Shown here piece after piece: positions 21,516 to 35,222 of a stretch of 64,000 nucleotides of DNA. Numbering within the stretch: position 1 is the first letter of the stretch; each line of letters opens with the position of its first letter. Source of the stretch: Quercus robur (taxonomy: Eukaryota > Streptophyta > Magnoliopsida > Fagales > Fagaceae); the NCBI RefSeq assembly GCF_932294415.1, contig NC_065539.1, positions 32,924,001 to 32,988,000 of the forward strand, in the 5' to 3' direction. Position numbers and translations under genes: made by a program. The notes under the pieces were generated by a model. It was not told where the DNA came from, ran no database searches, and saw only the letters and a list, made by a program, of their open reading frames with translations.

Positions 21516-24131
21516 TCAATATGTATATATAAAACCAAAGCCTCTAAAGCTCCCACAATTTTCCACGTCAGCATTATTTTAAAAAAATAAATAAAAATTC
21601 TGATTTTCTTTCTTCTAAAACCCGATAATACAAAAGCCTCAATCTTATTAGACACAAACCTCCTTTCTTTCTCCTCAGTTGTTTGACAAATCTTCTTCAT
21701 TCCCTAGAACTCTTTCCTATGCAAGTCATCTTTGTTTTCCCATTCCCAATCCACAGGCTAACCTACACAAGCCATCTTTGTTTTCCTATTTGACTTTGAA
21801 GACCTTTGCTTTATTCCTCTAATCTTTGTTTTCCCATTTGACTTTGCAAATCTTTGCTTTATTCCTCTAAGCTAAGGATAAGGAGCTAAAGAAGAAGATT
21901 AATGCCGAAGCATAACACCCAAATAAATGTACTTATTGCCTAGAAGACTTGATGGGAGACAAAGGACAAGCATTTGAAATTCCATTTAAACACGGTACCA
22001 AAAATTGTGTTTTACACAAAGAAAGTGAAAATCGTACTGTATCGGCCAGTATGGCTGAAAAAATTCGTACCAGTCACCAAATTGGTACCGAAAACGTCTT
22101 AAAATGTACCGATTTAAATACCAGATGTTTCGGTTGATACCGGATGGTTTCGTCTATACCGGCCATTTCGGATGGTATTTGTGTTTCCGGCCAGTATAAG
22201 AAATGCTCTTCAAACCCAGTCGCAAGCGCCTTCAATTTCTTCTTAGTCGCTGCGTTATTTTTCTCCTCTCCTTTTCATCGACATCAACAACTCTTTGTAA
22301 TGGTGTCTTCATCGTTTCTTTCTTTTAGCTTCTCTTTCTATCTTTTGCTTTCTCTTTTTTACCCTACTCTTTTATTTCATTGCCTAGTTGTACCCCATGT
22401 TTCAAAAAGTAAGTGAAAGTATACGGTCTACCCACTAAAAAGTTGTGGACAAATCAATGAATTTATGTGGTTTGTCAACCTTCCAGGTGGCAAATATTAA
22501 GTTACTAATTATAAGTTTTGATTTAATTTTTTTTTTCATTCTCAAATTAGTAGTTAATATATATTTATATTGAGTTTTAACACTTGGCTAGAGCTGAACA
22601 TATTAATTTGGGATGGACTTCTCATCAAAAATAAATTTGGGATGGACTTAATTACAATTTTCAATATCTTTAATAGATTATGTAAAATATTTATTAATTT
22701 ATTAATAAAATAGCGGTAAACTTGAAACGGTACACTGGTATTAACCGGTACCGAAACATACCTTTTTTTGTCAAATCGAAACGGCTTCCAGTACGAAATT
22801 GACTCTCTTGGTTTTACAACCATTGATCTTTGTACGTCCCTTTTTATTTTTTTAATCAGGGTTTTCTAATTCTTTTGCTTTATAAATATATAACTATTAA
22901 CTATTTTGTTTTACAACCATTGATCTTTATACGTCTCTTTTTATTTTTTTTTTAATTTGGATTTTCTAATTCTTTTGCTTTATAATTATATAACGATTAA
23001 CCATAGATCCTATACCTATGATTGTTTATGATTATTTTTTGTTCATTGTTTAAAGTTTAGACCATTAAAAAATTTTGTTAATGGTTTTCCATGGATTTTT
23101 TTTTCCCTTTTCCTTTTGTTTTTGTAGGGTTGCTAGGAGCACAAACTAATAGGTGAGAAAAAAAATTTATTTTATTTTATACAACTATGAATCACCAAAC
23201 CCTATACCTATAATTGTTTATGATTCCATCTTTTTCATTATTTAAAGTTTAGACCAATTAAAACTTATTGCTTTTTATAGGAACATGTATTTCTCTTTTG
23301 AATAGTCGTATATATTTTTGAATTGTTTCAATAACTTGTAGGCTTTAAATCTTCTAATTCTTTAATTGTGTGTGTGTGTGTGTGGCATTTTAGAAGTTGT
23401 AGCATCTGAATTTTGCTTTAGTTTTTGCAATATTTGAACATGTTTGGTAGATTTCAACAATCAATTTTTCTCTTATATTTCTCTATTATGTAGTCATATA
23501 TATTTTATTTTATTTCAATAATCTATAATAAGTGATTCTTATGATTCTTTGGCCTTTCAAAAGTTTTAACATCTAGATTTTTTTAGTTATTTTTTTGTAA
23601 TATCTAAAATTATTGGACAAATTTCAATAATTATAGCCATGAATTATTCTTTTGAGGATAACACATCTTTCTCTTATATTTCCTATTGTGTAGTCACATA
23701 TATACCTTCTTCTTTTCTTTTCTTTTTTCTATAATTTGTAAGCTCTAAATCTTTTGATTTTTTTTTTTTATAAAAAATTTATACCTTTTGGAATTTTTGA
23801 AAATCTATATTTTTTTTTTAGATTCATTTTTTTGCAATATCTAAAACTATTCGGTAGATTTCAATAGTTATAGTCATGGATTATTCTTTAAATTGAACTA
23901 TTCTTTCTCTTATATTTCTTTATCGTGTAATTATATATATTTTGCTTTGTTTAAATAATTTCTAAGATGTCATTTCAGAAGTTTTTAATATTTGAATTTT
24001 TGAGTTATTTTTGTAAGCCATTACACATTCAAGTAATAACTTTTTTCATCAAATTGCAACACAAATTGAAGTCAGATGAGTTTACCACAAAAACAGGTAG
24101 GTTCCCGTGCATAGCACGGGTTTGCGACTGG
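21516..24131 (+). mobile_element. Non-autonomous Helitron candidate, 2.6 kb
   Basis: The 5' end is A|TC at 21515-21517, followed by 'tataaaaccaaagcctc' and 'ccacgtcagca', which resembles plant Helitron 5' ends. The 3' end has a perfect hairpin CCCGTGC-ATA-GCACGGG (24104-24120), then 7 bases, then CTGG (24128-24131) followed by T. This fits the CTRR|T rule. There is no target duplication, as expected. The interior has no Rep/helicase and consists of AT-rich repeats, including a 97-bp tandem pair (from 22812 and 22909). A ~200-230 bp degenerate unit also recurs around 23468, 23669 and 23903. Confidence 0.65.
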
Positions 24132-25056
24132 TTGCTATATATAAATATATATTGTGTATAAAGAAGAAAAAAATTAAGGTTGAAAACAAAACTCCCTTTA
24201 CATGCAAACACGATTTTATTTATGCAAACGCAATCACCAATAGTAGAACTTATATAATTATCCCAATTCAATCACAAATTAACTTCTCAAAACTTATTTA
24301 GTGCACAAACAGAAACTTTCAACAGAAATCACAGAAATAAATTGAGGAAAATTTGTCTTAAGATTGTTAGATATTATTACACAAATAATTTACTTTTTTT
24401 AATTTTGTGAATAAGATCAATAAACAATATATGCACAAATCTGATCATGTCCAAGGATGCCATGTTTTGATAGTCTTTATATTATCGATGAACACATAAA
24501 CGTTTATTGGTAATATTAAAGTTTAATGAATCGTGCTTTTGTATTCTTGAAATCCTTTAATATATTTATATATATATGGATTCATATGCATGCGAATCAT
24601 ATAAGCCTCTTAACTAATGCTTTGAAGGTATATCAGTTCAAGTTTTTTTTTTGGCACTGAGAAGTATAACTGATGGATGAAGTGGCGCATAGTATATCTT
24701 TTAATGACAGTGCCGACTTTGCTAGTTTTTTCATTAGTGTTGTACACCGTCAATCTTTATATAGGATTCATGGCCTGACTTCAGTCGGATTAGTTTAGAT
24801 CCTTAAATTGATAATATATGCATGATGTTACTTTCAGAAGTTAACTATGTAAACATTCAAGGAATTCTCTTTTTCGGTACTGATATAGATGCTCTCATGC
24901 TAATGCTAGAATTAGATTGTTAGGGTTTGTGCCCTAAGAGAAATAAAGTAAAACTTACAAACCAAATGAATACATAATGTTTGATATAAAACTAACCAAG
25001 ATACAATGATCAACAACATGTAGAAGAAGCACTACAATCTCCAGGCACAACAAATA

Positions 25057-25095
<39 letters not shown>

Positions 25096-25333
25096 ATTCT
25101 TATGAATGAATGAAAAAACTAACATTTTAAAATGAAATGAGGGATGCCTTTTTATAGGCACATTGACACCGGTTCAAAATAGGTGTAATTGTGAATAGAC
25201 ATATTAAAAAGATACAATTGTTCAATGTTTTTAAATGTATACGTGGCATAAATTTGTGTAGCCACATGGCACAATAAAAAGTGGTCAATAAAAAGTCAAG
25301 CGTTTCGACTATTAGTTATTATATAGATATAGA
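24132..25333. other. AT-rich spacer between two Helitrons
   Basis: It holds a CT dinucleotide microsatellite (about 25062-25092). No gene recognised. The short open frame at 24955-25161 spans the microsatellite and is not supported. Confidence 0.5.
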
Positions 25334-28300
25334 CTAGTTAAAGGCCCGTGCGTTGCACGGTTTTATGTTAAAATTTATAGAATATATATAATCATTATAC
25401 CAAATAAGTAATTATTAAACGGAATGAATAAATTGCATTGGTACATCAAATATAAAATGATAGCACCTCAATACAAAATTATCTTCTAATATGCCAATTG
25501 TGCTATAATATCATTTGAAGTTACATGTATCAAACTATTTGCATATGAATATTATTTCTAATGAATCTACAATATAAGTGATTTACAGTATTGTTAACAA
25601 TAATATTAATGATTAAAATCTTTAGACAAAGTAACATAAAATTAGCCACTTTTAAAAGATAGAACTATTCGAGAAATAAAACCTTTATTCTAATTTTTTT
25701 TTTTCCATGCAATGCACAGTTTTATACATAAAATTAGTGTAAATGAAAAAAAAAATTTGCAAAGTTCTACATCTAGATTACAAACCTGAGCTCAAAGCAA
25801 CACAGAAGAAATATGACTATAGAATTGACATAGAATTGTCTTCACTGGTTATGAAACCAAAAGGCAACAAATACATAAAACGTATTTAAATAATATCAAC
25901 AAACTGTATAATAGGAAAAGGGAAAAATACACCAATCATATATATACCCCCACTTTTATATTAGATAATTTTAAGTTGTGAAAAAGTTGATAACTTGATA
26001 TGAACAAAAAGAAAATGGAGTTTACCCAATCAAGAAGTTTAGGTTTAATTACAAATTTTTTTTTTATATATAAATAATTTATCCCAAAAATATAGTTAAC
26101 GTTGTTAGCTAGATTTTTTTTTTTTTTTTTTTTTTTTTACGTTGAAGTTAACATGAAGAAGTTTTTTTTTTTTTTTTTTTTTTTTAGATATACACTTACT
26201 TTAGACATTAAGCACCTTTTTTTTTTTTTTTTTGGAAATAAACTACTTAATGATAAGAATGAATTAGAGTCATGGTAGTATACCCTCACTTTTATATTAA
26301 ATAATTTTTAAGTTGTGAAGAAGTTAATAATTTGATATGAAGAAAAAGAAAAAGGAACTTACCTAATCAAGAAGTTTAGGTATATTTTATCCCAAAAAAA
26401 TAGTTAACGATATTAGCTAGATTGCTATTAGAATTTTTTTTTTAATTTTTTCTGTTTACGTTTAAGTTAATACAAAAAAGAAGAAGTAGTTTTTTTTTTT
26501 TTTTTTTTTTTAGATAAACTACTTAATTATAGTTACGTGAAGAGGTGATAGTTTTTAGTTTTTTTTTTTTTTTTTGGAGATAAACTAACGTGAAGTAGTT
26601 TTTTTTTTTTTTTTTTCTTAGATAAACTACTTAATGATATATATATATATATATATATATTTGAGATAAAATACTTAATGATAAGAATGAATTAGAGTCC
26701 TGGTAATATACTATTCCTTTTTAATAAATTGTTAAGAAGTAAATAATTTGATATGAAGAAAAAGAAAAAGGAACTTACCTATTCAAGAAGATTAGGTATA
26801 TTTTATCCCAAAAAAATAGTTAACATTATTAGCTAGATTGCTATTAGAATTTTTTTAAAAAAATTTTTGTTTACGTTTAAGTTAATACAAAAAAGAAGAA
26901 GTATTTATTTATTTATTTTATTTTATTTTTAAGATAAACTACTTAATGATAGTTACGTGAAGAGGTGATAGTTTTTAGTTTTTTTTTTTTTGAGATAAAC
27001 TAACGTGAAGTAGTTTTTTTCTCTTAGATAAACTACTTAATGATATATATATATATATATATTGAGATAAAATACTTAATGATAAGAATGAATTAGAGTC
27101 CTGGTAATATACTATTCCTTTTTAGTTCTTTAAAAAACTAAAAATTTAATAAAATTTCTATAATTTGGTGAAATCATATGGCGCAATCACAGCATCTAAA
27201 CCTAATTTTTATTATATTATATATAATATATAATATAATATAATATACGTTTAAGTTAATACAAAAAAGAAGAAGTAATTTTTTTTCCTTAGATTAATGA
27301 TAGTTACGTGAAGAGGTGATAGTTTTTAGTTTTTTAGTTTTTTTTTTGAGATAAACTAACGTGAAGCAGTTTTTTTTTCTTAGATAAACTACTTAATGAT
27401 AGTATTTTTTTTTTTTTTTTTTGAGATAAACTACTTAATGATAAGAATAAATTAGAGTTCTGGTAGTATACTATTCCTTTTTAGTTCTTTAAAAATTTAA
27501 AAATTTAATAAAATTTCTACAATTTGGTGAAGCCAAGTGGCGCAACCACGGCATCTAAGTCCAATTTTTATTATATATATAAGATATGATATAATATGAT
27601 ATGATATGATAATATATGATATAATATAATATAATATACGTTTAAGTTAATACAAAAAAGAAGAAGTAATTTTTTTTTCCTTAGATTAATGATAGTTACG
27701 TGAAGAGGTGATAGTTTTTAGTTTTTTAGTTTTTTAGTTTTTTTTTTTTTTTTTGAGATAAACTAACGTGAAGCAGTTTTTTTTTTCTTAGATAAACTAC
27801 TTAATGATAGTTTTTTTTTTTTTTTTTTGAGATAAACTACTTAATGATAAGAATAAATTAGAGTCCTGGTAGTATACTATTCCTTTTTAGTTCTTTAAAA
27901 ATCTAAAAATTTATAAAATTTCTACAATTTGGTGAAGCCAAGTGGCGCAACCACGGCATCTAAGCCCAACTTTTATTATATATATATATATAAGATATGA
28001 TATAATATGATATAATATGATATGATATGATAATATGATATAATATAATATAATATACGTTTAAGTTAATACAAAAAAGAAGAAGTAATTTTTTTTTCCT
28101 TAGATTAATGATAGTTACGTGAAGAGGTGATAGTTTTTAGTTTTTTAGTTTTTTTTTTTTTTTTGAGATAAACTAACGTGAAGCAGTTTTTTTTTTCTTA
28201 GATAAACTACTTAATGATAGTTTTTTTTTTTTTTTTTTTTTTTGAGATAAACTACTTAATGATAAGAATAAATTAGAGTCCTGGTAGTATACTATTCCTT

Positions 28301-28406
28301 TTTAGTTCTTTAAAAATCTAAAAATTTAATAAAATTTCTACAATTTGGTAAAGCCAAGTGGCGCAACCACGGCGGCTAAGCCCAACTTTTATTATATATA
28401 ATATGA
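25334..28406 (-). mobile_element. Non-autonomous Helitron candidate, 3.1 kb, with internal array
   Basis: Read on the minus strand it starts A|TC at 28407-28405 ('tcatattatatataataaaa'). It ends with the hairpin CCGTGC-AAC-GCACGG (25345-25359), eight bases, then CTAG at 25337-25334 and a T. No Rep/helicase coding region. Most of the interior is a ~400-bp tandem array. Several units contain a second copy of the element's own 5' terminal ~50 bp. Confidence 0.65.
26138..28400. repeat. Tandem array of ~400-bp units inside the Helitron
   Basis: The anchor 'cgtttaagttaatacaaaaaagaagaag' type motif occurs at about 26459, 26872, 27246, 27637 and 28056, with an older relative at 26138. Spacings are 413, 374, 391 and 419 bp. 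Each unit also has 'gataaactacttaatgata' repeats, long T runs and 'tagttacgtgaagaggtgat'. A GGCGCAA-containing segment equal to the Helitron 5' terminus recurs at 27181, 27540, 27945 and 28361. The right-hand units are most alike, so growth seems recent on that side. Confidence 0.9.
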
Positions 28407-28712
28407 TGTATGAATATTTTCCAGCTTTTCTTACACTTTCTTGGCATCCAAACACAACAACCAAAAAGCACAAAAATTAAATTTACCAATCTCTAATTCC
28501 CATGGACACAAAAATCAACCCACCTATCCAAAGGCAACTCTAGGAAAACCGAACTATTAAAAACTTAGGCAGAATTTAAACAAAAAAAAAAAATTATATG
28601 TTGAGCAAGATTAGCACACAATATACTCGTCAAGGTAATCAAATATTGAAAAGAAAAAAAATATATATATTTAAACAAGTTTTTCTAATATGAGTATATA
28701 CCATGCAATATT
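28407..28712. other. AT-rich DNA, no gene seen
   Basis: Nothing beyond A/T runs recognised. Confidence 0.5.
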
Positions 28713-28722
28713 AAAGATTTAA

Positions 28723-29128
28723 GAGGTAATTACACTCCCCCTTTAAGGGAGGTCAATGATCTTATTTCATAATTAAAATTCAATGTTTTAAATTTTTAAT
28801 TAAAGTTTAAAATATTAAGTGTAATTTTTGCTTATTATATATTTTTCTTTTTTCAACGGGTTATGGAGAGATTTGCCGTTGAAAGTGTTTTGGTGCTTGA
28901 TAAATTTGTATTTTAAAAAAATATATATATCAGTTTTTTTACTAATCATTGTTAAACTTTTGTAAAGAAAGTTTTATAAAAATTTAATATTTCGTTACTG
29001 ATATAAACAAAAGTGAGGGAAGAGTATTAATTTCTTCAAACTTCAAGGGAGGGGAGTGTTTTTTCTTTTTAATTTTGGGGTGAAGTGTCATTCTCCCAAA
29101 CCTCAAGGGAGAAGAGTGTAATTACACC
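28723..29128. mobile_element. MULE-like MITE, 406 bp
   Basis: The inverted ends contain (G)TAATTACACTC and continue inward with CCCTTNAGG-type matches. The direct repeat aagatttaa (9 bp) flanks it at 28714-28722 and 29129-29137; 9-bp duplications are typical of Mutator-like elements. No coding capacity. Confidence 0.8.
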
Positions 29129-29137
29129 AAGATTTAA

Positions 29138-29772
29138 TTTCTTTCAACTTAAATAGATATCTTGTGGCAGGTAGAATAGTTAGGTGCTTCACTTAAGTCT
29201 GAACACCCACATTAGCCCCCGACAAAAAAAAAAAAAATATATATATATATATATATATGATATTCCTTGGCGGACAAATCACTCCCTAAATGGTTAATCC
29301 ATCCATTTATAATAAATATCTATGTAAAATTTTCATATTGTTAATGCTTGGTTCCAGTCTAATTTGCTTTTTGGTTGATCAAGCTTGCAGAACTAATTGT
29401 TTTATCTTTGTTAGTCTGAGTAAATTTTCAGTAAGTTTTTAATAGCTCTTGCTTTGGCCTGAACGTTAGCTTGAATATTTTAGGTTAATAAGAAAGAAAA
29501 GTAGTTTAAAAATCAATGATAGTGGCTTACTGAATAAGTAAATGCAACTTCTGTTCTCGCAGTTATCAACCGCAAATGCCAATTAAACATTTTTATGCAT
29601 CCAATAACTGAGGGGTTAGTCTTACAAATTGAATATAGCTGTCTGTCTACTAATCATATATGCATATCCTCGGCTGGTCATGAAAGTAAGCACCAAGTAA
29701 TTAATGCTATAAATAGTAATACGTGGTATTAGTAATACCCCAAGTAATTCTCATATTTAGCATCAGTAAATA
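29138..29772. other. Intergenic DNA, no gene seen
   Basis: Contains an A run joined to a TA run (about 29226-29260). Nothing else supported. Confidence 0.5.
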
Positions 29773-29861
29773 ATGGCTAAGACTCTCTAAATTGTTGCCT
29801 TCGTCTTTATCATCATCCTCCTTTCATAGCTTTACTCTTTTCTCACGTGGTTCCCCCACAG
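29773..29861 (+). pseudogene. Possible decayed signal-peptide exon
   Basis: An ATG opens MAKTL, then a stop, then a strongly hydrophobic run (IVAFVFIIILLS), another stop, and a GT donor-like site (ag|gtcag, about 29861). A MAK-x-L start plus hydrophobic core is the look of a first exon of a small secreted plant peptide. No mature peptide was found downstream. Low confidence; it could be chance. Confidence 0.25.
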
Positions 29862-31877
29862 GTCAGCTTCAAAACTTTTCTTTCAGTGTATTTGGCATTT
29901 TTTTTCCAACTTATTCGTTTAAAAGTCATTCTTCTTGTCTCAGAATATAGCATATAAGCTAACGAAAAATATTAGATGCCAAATTCATATTCTTGTTGAG
30001 AATATATAAATAGTAGCGGTTTTTTATATTTATTTAAGCGCATTGGTTACCGTATGTTTCAATCAATGTTAAAAGATAATAATAACTATTCAATCAATCT
30101 TTCAGTACAAAGAATGGTTCAATCAATGTTACACCTTAATGGATAGTCGGTGCCTCAGTGGTCATTGGTTTAAAAAATATTTTAGAAACTTCTTATAAGA
30201 AAAGAAAAAAACAACCGACTTTTTTGACAACTTTTTATATTTTTCATGAAAGTAGTGTCAAAACTTTCCTAAATTGGTCCATTAACAAATGTCTTAAGGG
30301 CACTCATTAACTAAACCCTTAAAGAAATGGTGTCTACACTATTTCTTGAGATATACCATTATAGCTTAATTGTGTTTTTCTTTATTAATTAAAATGCTGT
30401 CTTACGTTCAATTCTTTGATTCTTTAAGGGGGGAAAAAGGTTCAACTCTTTGATAGTAATTCTAAATTCAATAATATATTATTTAAAAACCTTAGCCAAC
30501 CAGTCCAAAACTAATTAATCGGATTACGCAGGTCATGAGCTTGTTTAGGATCTAATAACTATAGTCTATATGTATTAGATCCCTATAAATGTAGTATTAT
30601 AGGAAAATTTTCAATTAGTAGAATTCCTTATTTCCAAATTTCTTTAGATTTGGTGCACATTCTGACTTTATTTCAATGATTCTTTATGTGATAGCACATT
30701 AGCACTAATGGAAGGCCAAGCCGAACTCTGTGAGCGCCCGAGCAATTAGTGGACGATGTTCTTTCGTTACTGACTTTGCTTATGCATGCATATGCTGGAT
30801 CTCAGCTCAATCTTGTTACTTAAATAGTAAGAACTGAAAAATTCAATACAAGTATGCATACGGACACAACCATTCTCACACAAGACATAAAATAGTGAGT
30901 CACACAAGGCACACAAGGCATAAATTGTCAGCCACTCACAATCACACAAGTCAATAAATTGTGAAATTGAATCTGTGATTGGTTGTATTTCTGAAATTAT
31001 TCAATTCTATACTGGTGTATTACAATATAAGCTTTTTTTAATTTTATTTTATAATATTTTCTTGAACCCAAACCTCCGTCTAAATTACTGTATCACTGTA
31101 TGACTCCACATGTTGGATTTGTTAAGGTGTACTAGATGTGACCCAAAAACATTGTCTACCAGAAGTGTTTAAGCCTTTAAAGTTCTTGTTGTTGCCTCTC
31201 ATTTACTAAATGTGTTTTATGCATGGATAAAAGAAGGGGAAAAAAAAACAAAAACACCCCTTGACTTGTGAATTAAAAATTATAAGACTTCCTGTTCTTC
31301 TAATTTGAAATTAATAACCCCGAAATGTTGAGAAATACCCAAATGGTTCCTTTTGTCCACTTCAAAAAAAAATTAACAAATTTTAGTTCAAACAGATTTT
31401 TTTAGAACTATATGATGCTGGGATCAATGGCTCAAACTTGGCTCAACCTGTCGTCCACAAAAAGCAGTAGATCACACATGCTTATATCTTATCCTCATCT
31501 ACACCGAGGAGCTGCGTAACTTTGTTTTGAATTTGAGGAAAAAAAAAAAATCTTAATTTACATTGTACTAACAACGTAAGACTTTTATATCGTAAACTAA
31601 ACAAATGTGTACAACAAAAGGGCACATTTCTCTTGCAAAACGGCACACCAGATAAACCCTAATAGCAAAGTCATTCGTAAGATACACTTCACAATAATCT
31701 CATCTTGAATGAGGTAAAAACCCTGTTTCACTGAAAAATCAACAGATTGAACTTCGTCCTAAAATCATTTGGGTATATGGCAAATCCAAGCAAGCCATTT
31801 TTCAACCTTTCAACTCTCATTTTTTCCCTTTGGGGGGGAGGGTTTTTGGTTCTTTATAGTGAGATTCAGGACTTAGA
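29862..31877. other. Intergenic DNA downstream of the GT14 gene, no gene seen
   Basis: AT-rich with MITE-like fragments. For example, the segment 'cttaagggcactcattaac' near 30293 looks like an arm of a common MITE. The open frame at 30767-30949 has no recognisable features. The stretch after about 31560 may include the 3' UTR of the minus-strand gene that stops at 31878. Confidence 0.45.
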
Positions 31878-34800
31878 TCATTCAACTACACATTGATGAG
31901 ACCGAAATGTACCATTTGATAGCAATTCAACAATTCGTTTTTCAAGTCTTCTTGCTCCCAGACTAGGCCTCAAAACATTGGAATCTCCCCAAACTGAACA
32001 CGTGTGATTTCCAGACTCACCTAAGCACCAGCCACCAGGCACCACATTCCCAGGACTGCACCCCAAAATCTCACGGTCAATGCGATCAAGCACTGGATCA
32101 TCTGACTTGAATCGTGTGGCAAAGGCTGCTCCGCTCTGAATCATTACCTCAAAATCATTAGAACTGAGCAGGCGAGGCTCGTCATAAGAGGACTTGTCGA
32201 ATGTGGCATATAATAAATTGTTGTTTATGACTGTTCTGTTGAACTTATGGGAATTACAAAGAATGGTAGGGAAGTAATTGGAAAGGGAAGATGGAGTGTT
32301 TGCAAAATACATCAGTAGAGTCCTTGGGAGGTTGTCTGTACCAAGGATGCAGAAGTCAATAAAGTTACGACTTAAAACGGAAAAGGATGAACCTGCATAA
32401 AAATAATCCAAACTCTGATGAGTCAGTTAAACAATTTATTCAACTTTTCCTTTGGGAAAAAATAAAGTTGTGCTCCTAAAGACTGTCACTAGCATGCAGT
32501 GCCTACTGCTATGAGGGAGTGGATTAATAGTGTCAAGGTAGCGACAATTTTACTTCTTTTTTTTTGGGGTAAAATACTATTTTGATTCCTAAACTTTACC
32601 AAAAGTTTATTTTGCATCCCTAAACTTTAAAAAGTTTTTTTTTTTTCATCCCTAAACTACTAAAAAATTTTCTTTTTTCCTCCCTATTTTTTGCCTCTAA
32701 ACTAATAAAAAAACTCTTTACTTATAGGGATGGAAAACACATTTTTAGAAAAATTTAGGAACCAAAATAGTATATTACCCTTTTTTTCTTTTACCCAATG
32801 GATCCCTGGTATTAACACAAGACTGCAGCAATTGCATGCGTTTGGATTAGCTTTTCCATTTTAGCTTATTTACTTATCTACACCATTGTAGAAACTTATT
32901 TTTTTTATATTCAACTTTCCTTTTACCCACTTTCAACAAATCAACAAAAGCTAATCCAAAAACATTTATATCAAGTGTCAGCTTATGCCATATAGGCAAA
33001 GGTCATTAGAATCTGACTTACATACCCAAGTGTGAGACTGGAAAATTCCAAATAAAATGAAAAAGAATTCATATAGACAGAATTATTATTTGAATGGTGC
33101 AATACAACACAATTACATTTAACTAGCAATTTAGATAACTTATGATCAATACAGTGCAGTTGCACCATAAACATCCAAACAACAGTCTAATGGTCTGGGC
33201 AATAACATGTTATTCACTCGCAGAACTTCAAATGGTATCAATATGACTCACAATTGCAAATCATAGTTACAAATTAATGACATACAAGTAAAGAATGGTC
33301 TTGATATTGCTAGAGCTATTTGGTTACTTCCGTTGTCATTTTTGGCATTGCAGATCAGAAATCTCTACACTATTGGAAGCAAATAAAGTTAACGAACAGC
33401 CCTGGCAATAATCATTTCCATAATGAGGAATTTTAGTCATTCTAGTCGCCTAGAAGCTCCATGGTTGGAGGCATGTCTAAATGGATATTTCACATACACA
33501 GCCATGTTGCTCATAAGCAAAACTCCTCAATACAATACAAATCCAATATATAATGATTCTGAAATACTAGATAGTGAAATCCTCAGCTAACAGTTTTAAA
33601 CTGGATGTTTTGTGTGGGATTAATTAAGGTACAGTTTGAGACCTCCAGTATGCATCCCAATGGCATCATGTAACCATGATATTCATCAATCCCAACTCTG
33701 GCAAAAGCATATTCAACTCTAACACTTCAAATCATAATACATTTTAAAAGAATTCACCTATATGTTCATGTTTAAATTTTTTCCTTTTCAAATCACTATG
33801 GATTCAACATATTTATTTGACTTCGAAATAGATGGTTTGAATTTCTGTAAGTTATTATTCTATTGAAGTTCTCTACACCTCTTGGCTCTGTGTGTGCACG
33901 CAACAAGGATGTAAAATTTACAAAGAAACAAGAACTCTGAAAAAAAGACCCATTAATATCCCCAATGCTCTTAAGCCAATCATAAGGAGATCTAATAAAA
34001 AAGGACTTCTGCTGAAGCAAAAGGGATTCCATCCCTTCAAAAGACCTAGAATTACATTTCCTTCCAACTGTACCACATAAGACAAAGAGGGATAGCATTC
34101 CAAATGTCTGCACTTTGATAGCCCTCAAAACCATCCCTCCAACAGGTTACAATGTCTGTCATCAAGGCATGCCCCACAAAAACCCAAATAACAAGTAAAA
34201 CATAGACCAAAGATCCTATGCAAGATCACATTGAAGGAGAAGATAGTTGTCTTCCCCCTTTTTTTGCATGTACGACACGAATCAACAATGATGATCTTTT
34301 GCTTTCAAAAGTTGTCCATAGTGAGGATTTTACCATGAGAAAATTAAACAACCTTTCTAGGCACTTTCGTATTCAAATTTCTCTCAAAGGAAAATCCCCC
34401 TATTATCTCCATGTGAAGCCCCACAGAAACTATCTCAAAATAAATAAATAAAAGAAAGTAAAGCCCCATAGAAAGATTTTGCATCAAATCTGTGTTTCTT
34501 AGATAATACCCAATAAATCTTATCCATGCCACTCCCTAAAATATGAGCTGAATAAATAGTTTCAAAGAACCTTTCACTAGTTTCAAGATCCCAATCATTA
34601 AAGGAGCAAAGGTAGGACAACAATAGACTGTAGTTGAGCCTATGCATACATTGAGCAATAGTGGTTTGTTTATCAATCACCAAATCATGCAGGACAGGGA
34701 AGACACATTTTTAAGAGGCATATTGCCATGCCACACAACATGCCAAAGCTGAATAGAACTACCATCCCTGACAATGAATTTCACATGATTAGAAAATTTA

Positions 34801-35169
34801 CTCCATTCTTTTCTAATATAATTTCATACACTCACTCCATAATCACCCTTATACTTAGCTAAGCACCACTGGCCCAACTCTTCTCCATATGTAGCCCCAC
34901 AACCGTTTTGCAAAAAGAATCCCTCCATGTGGAAAAATGCCAAAAATATTTCCCAAAAGGTGCTTGGTTAAAGATTCCAAGCCTTTGAACACCCAATCTA
35001 CCACCTAATGATCTGGGAGAAAACTGTGTTCCAATTCACTGAGTGGAATTTCTTTTCTTCTCCTAAAATACAAAAAAGGTTGCACTCATTACATAAGGCT
35101 CACACTTCTGCGGGTTTAGAATAGGTGATCAGTAGGCAACTTCTCTATCCTAAACCTACACAAAAACAC

Positions 35170-35222
<53 letters not shown>

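Noticed and set aside
22144-22416. Ser/Phe-rich 90-codon frame inside the Helitron
   Set aside because: AT-driven composition and no recognisable protein; the surrounding 'accggtaccgaaa' text is common repeat DNA.
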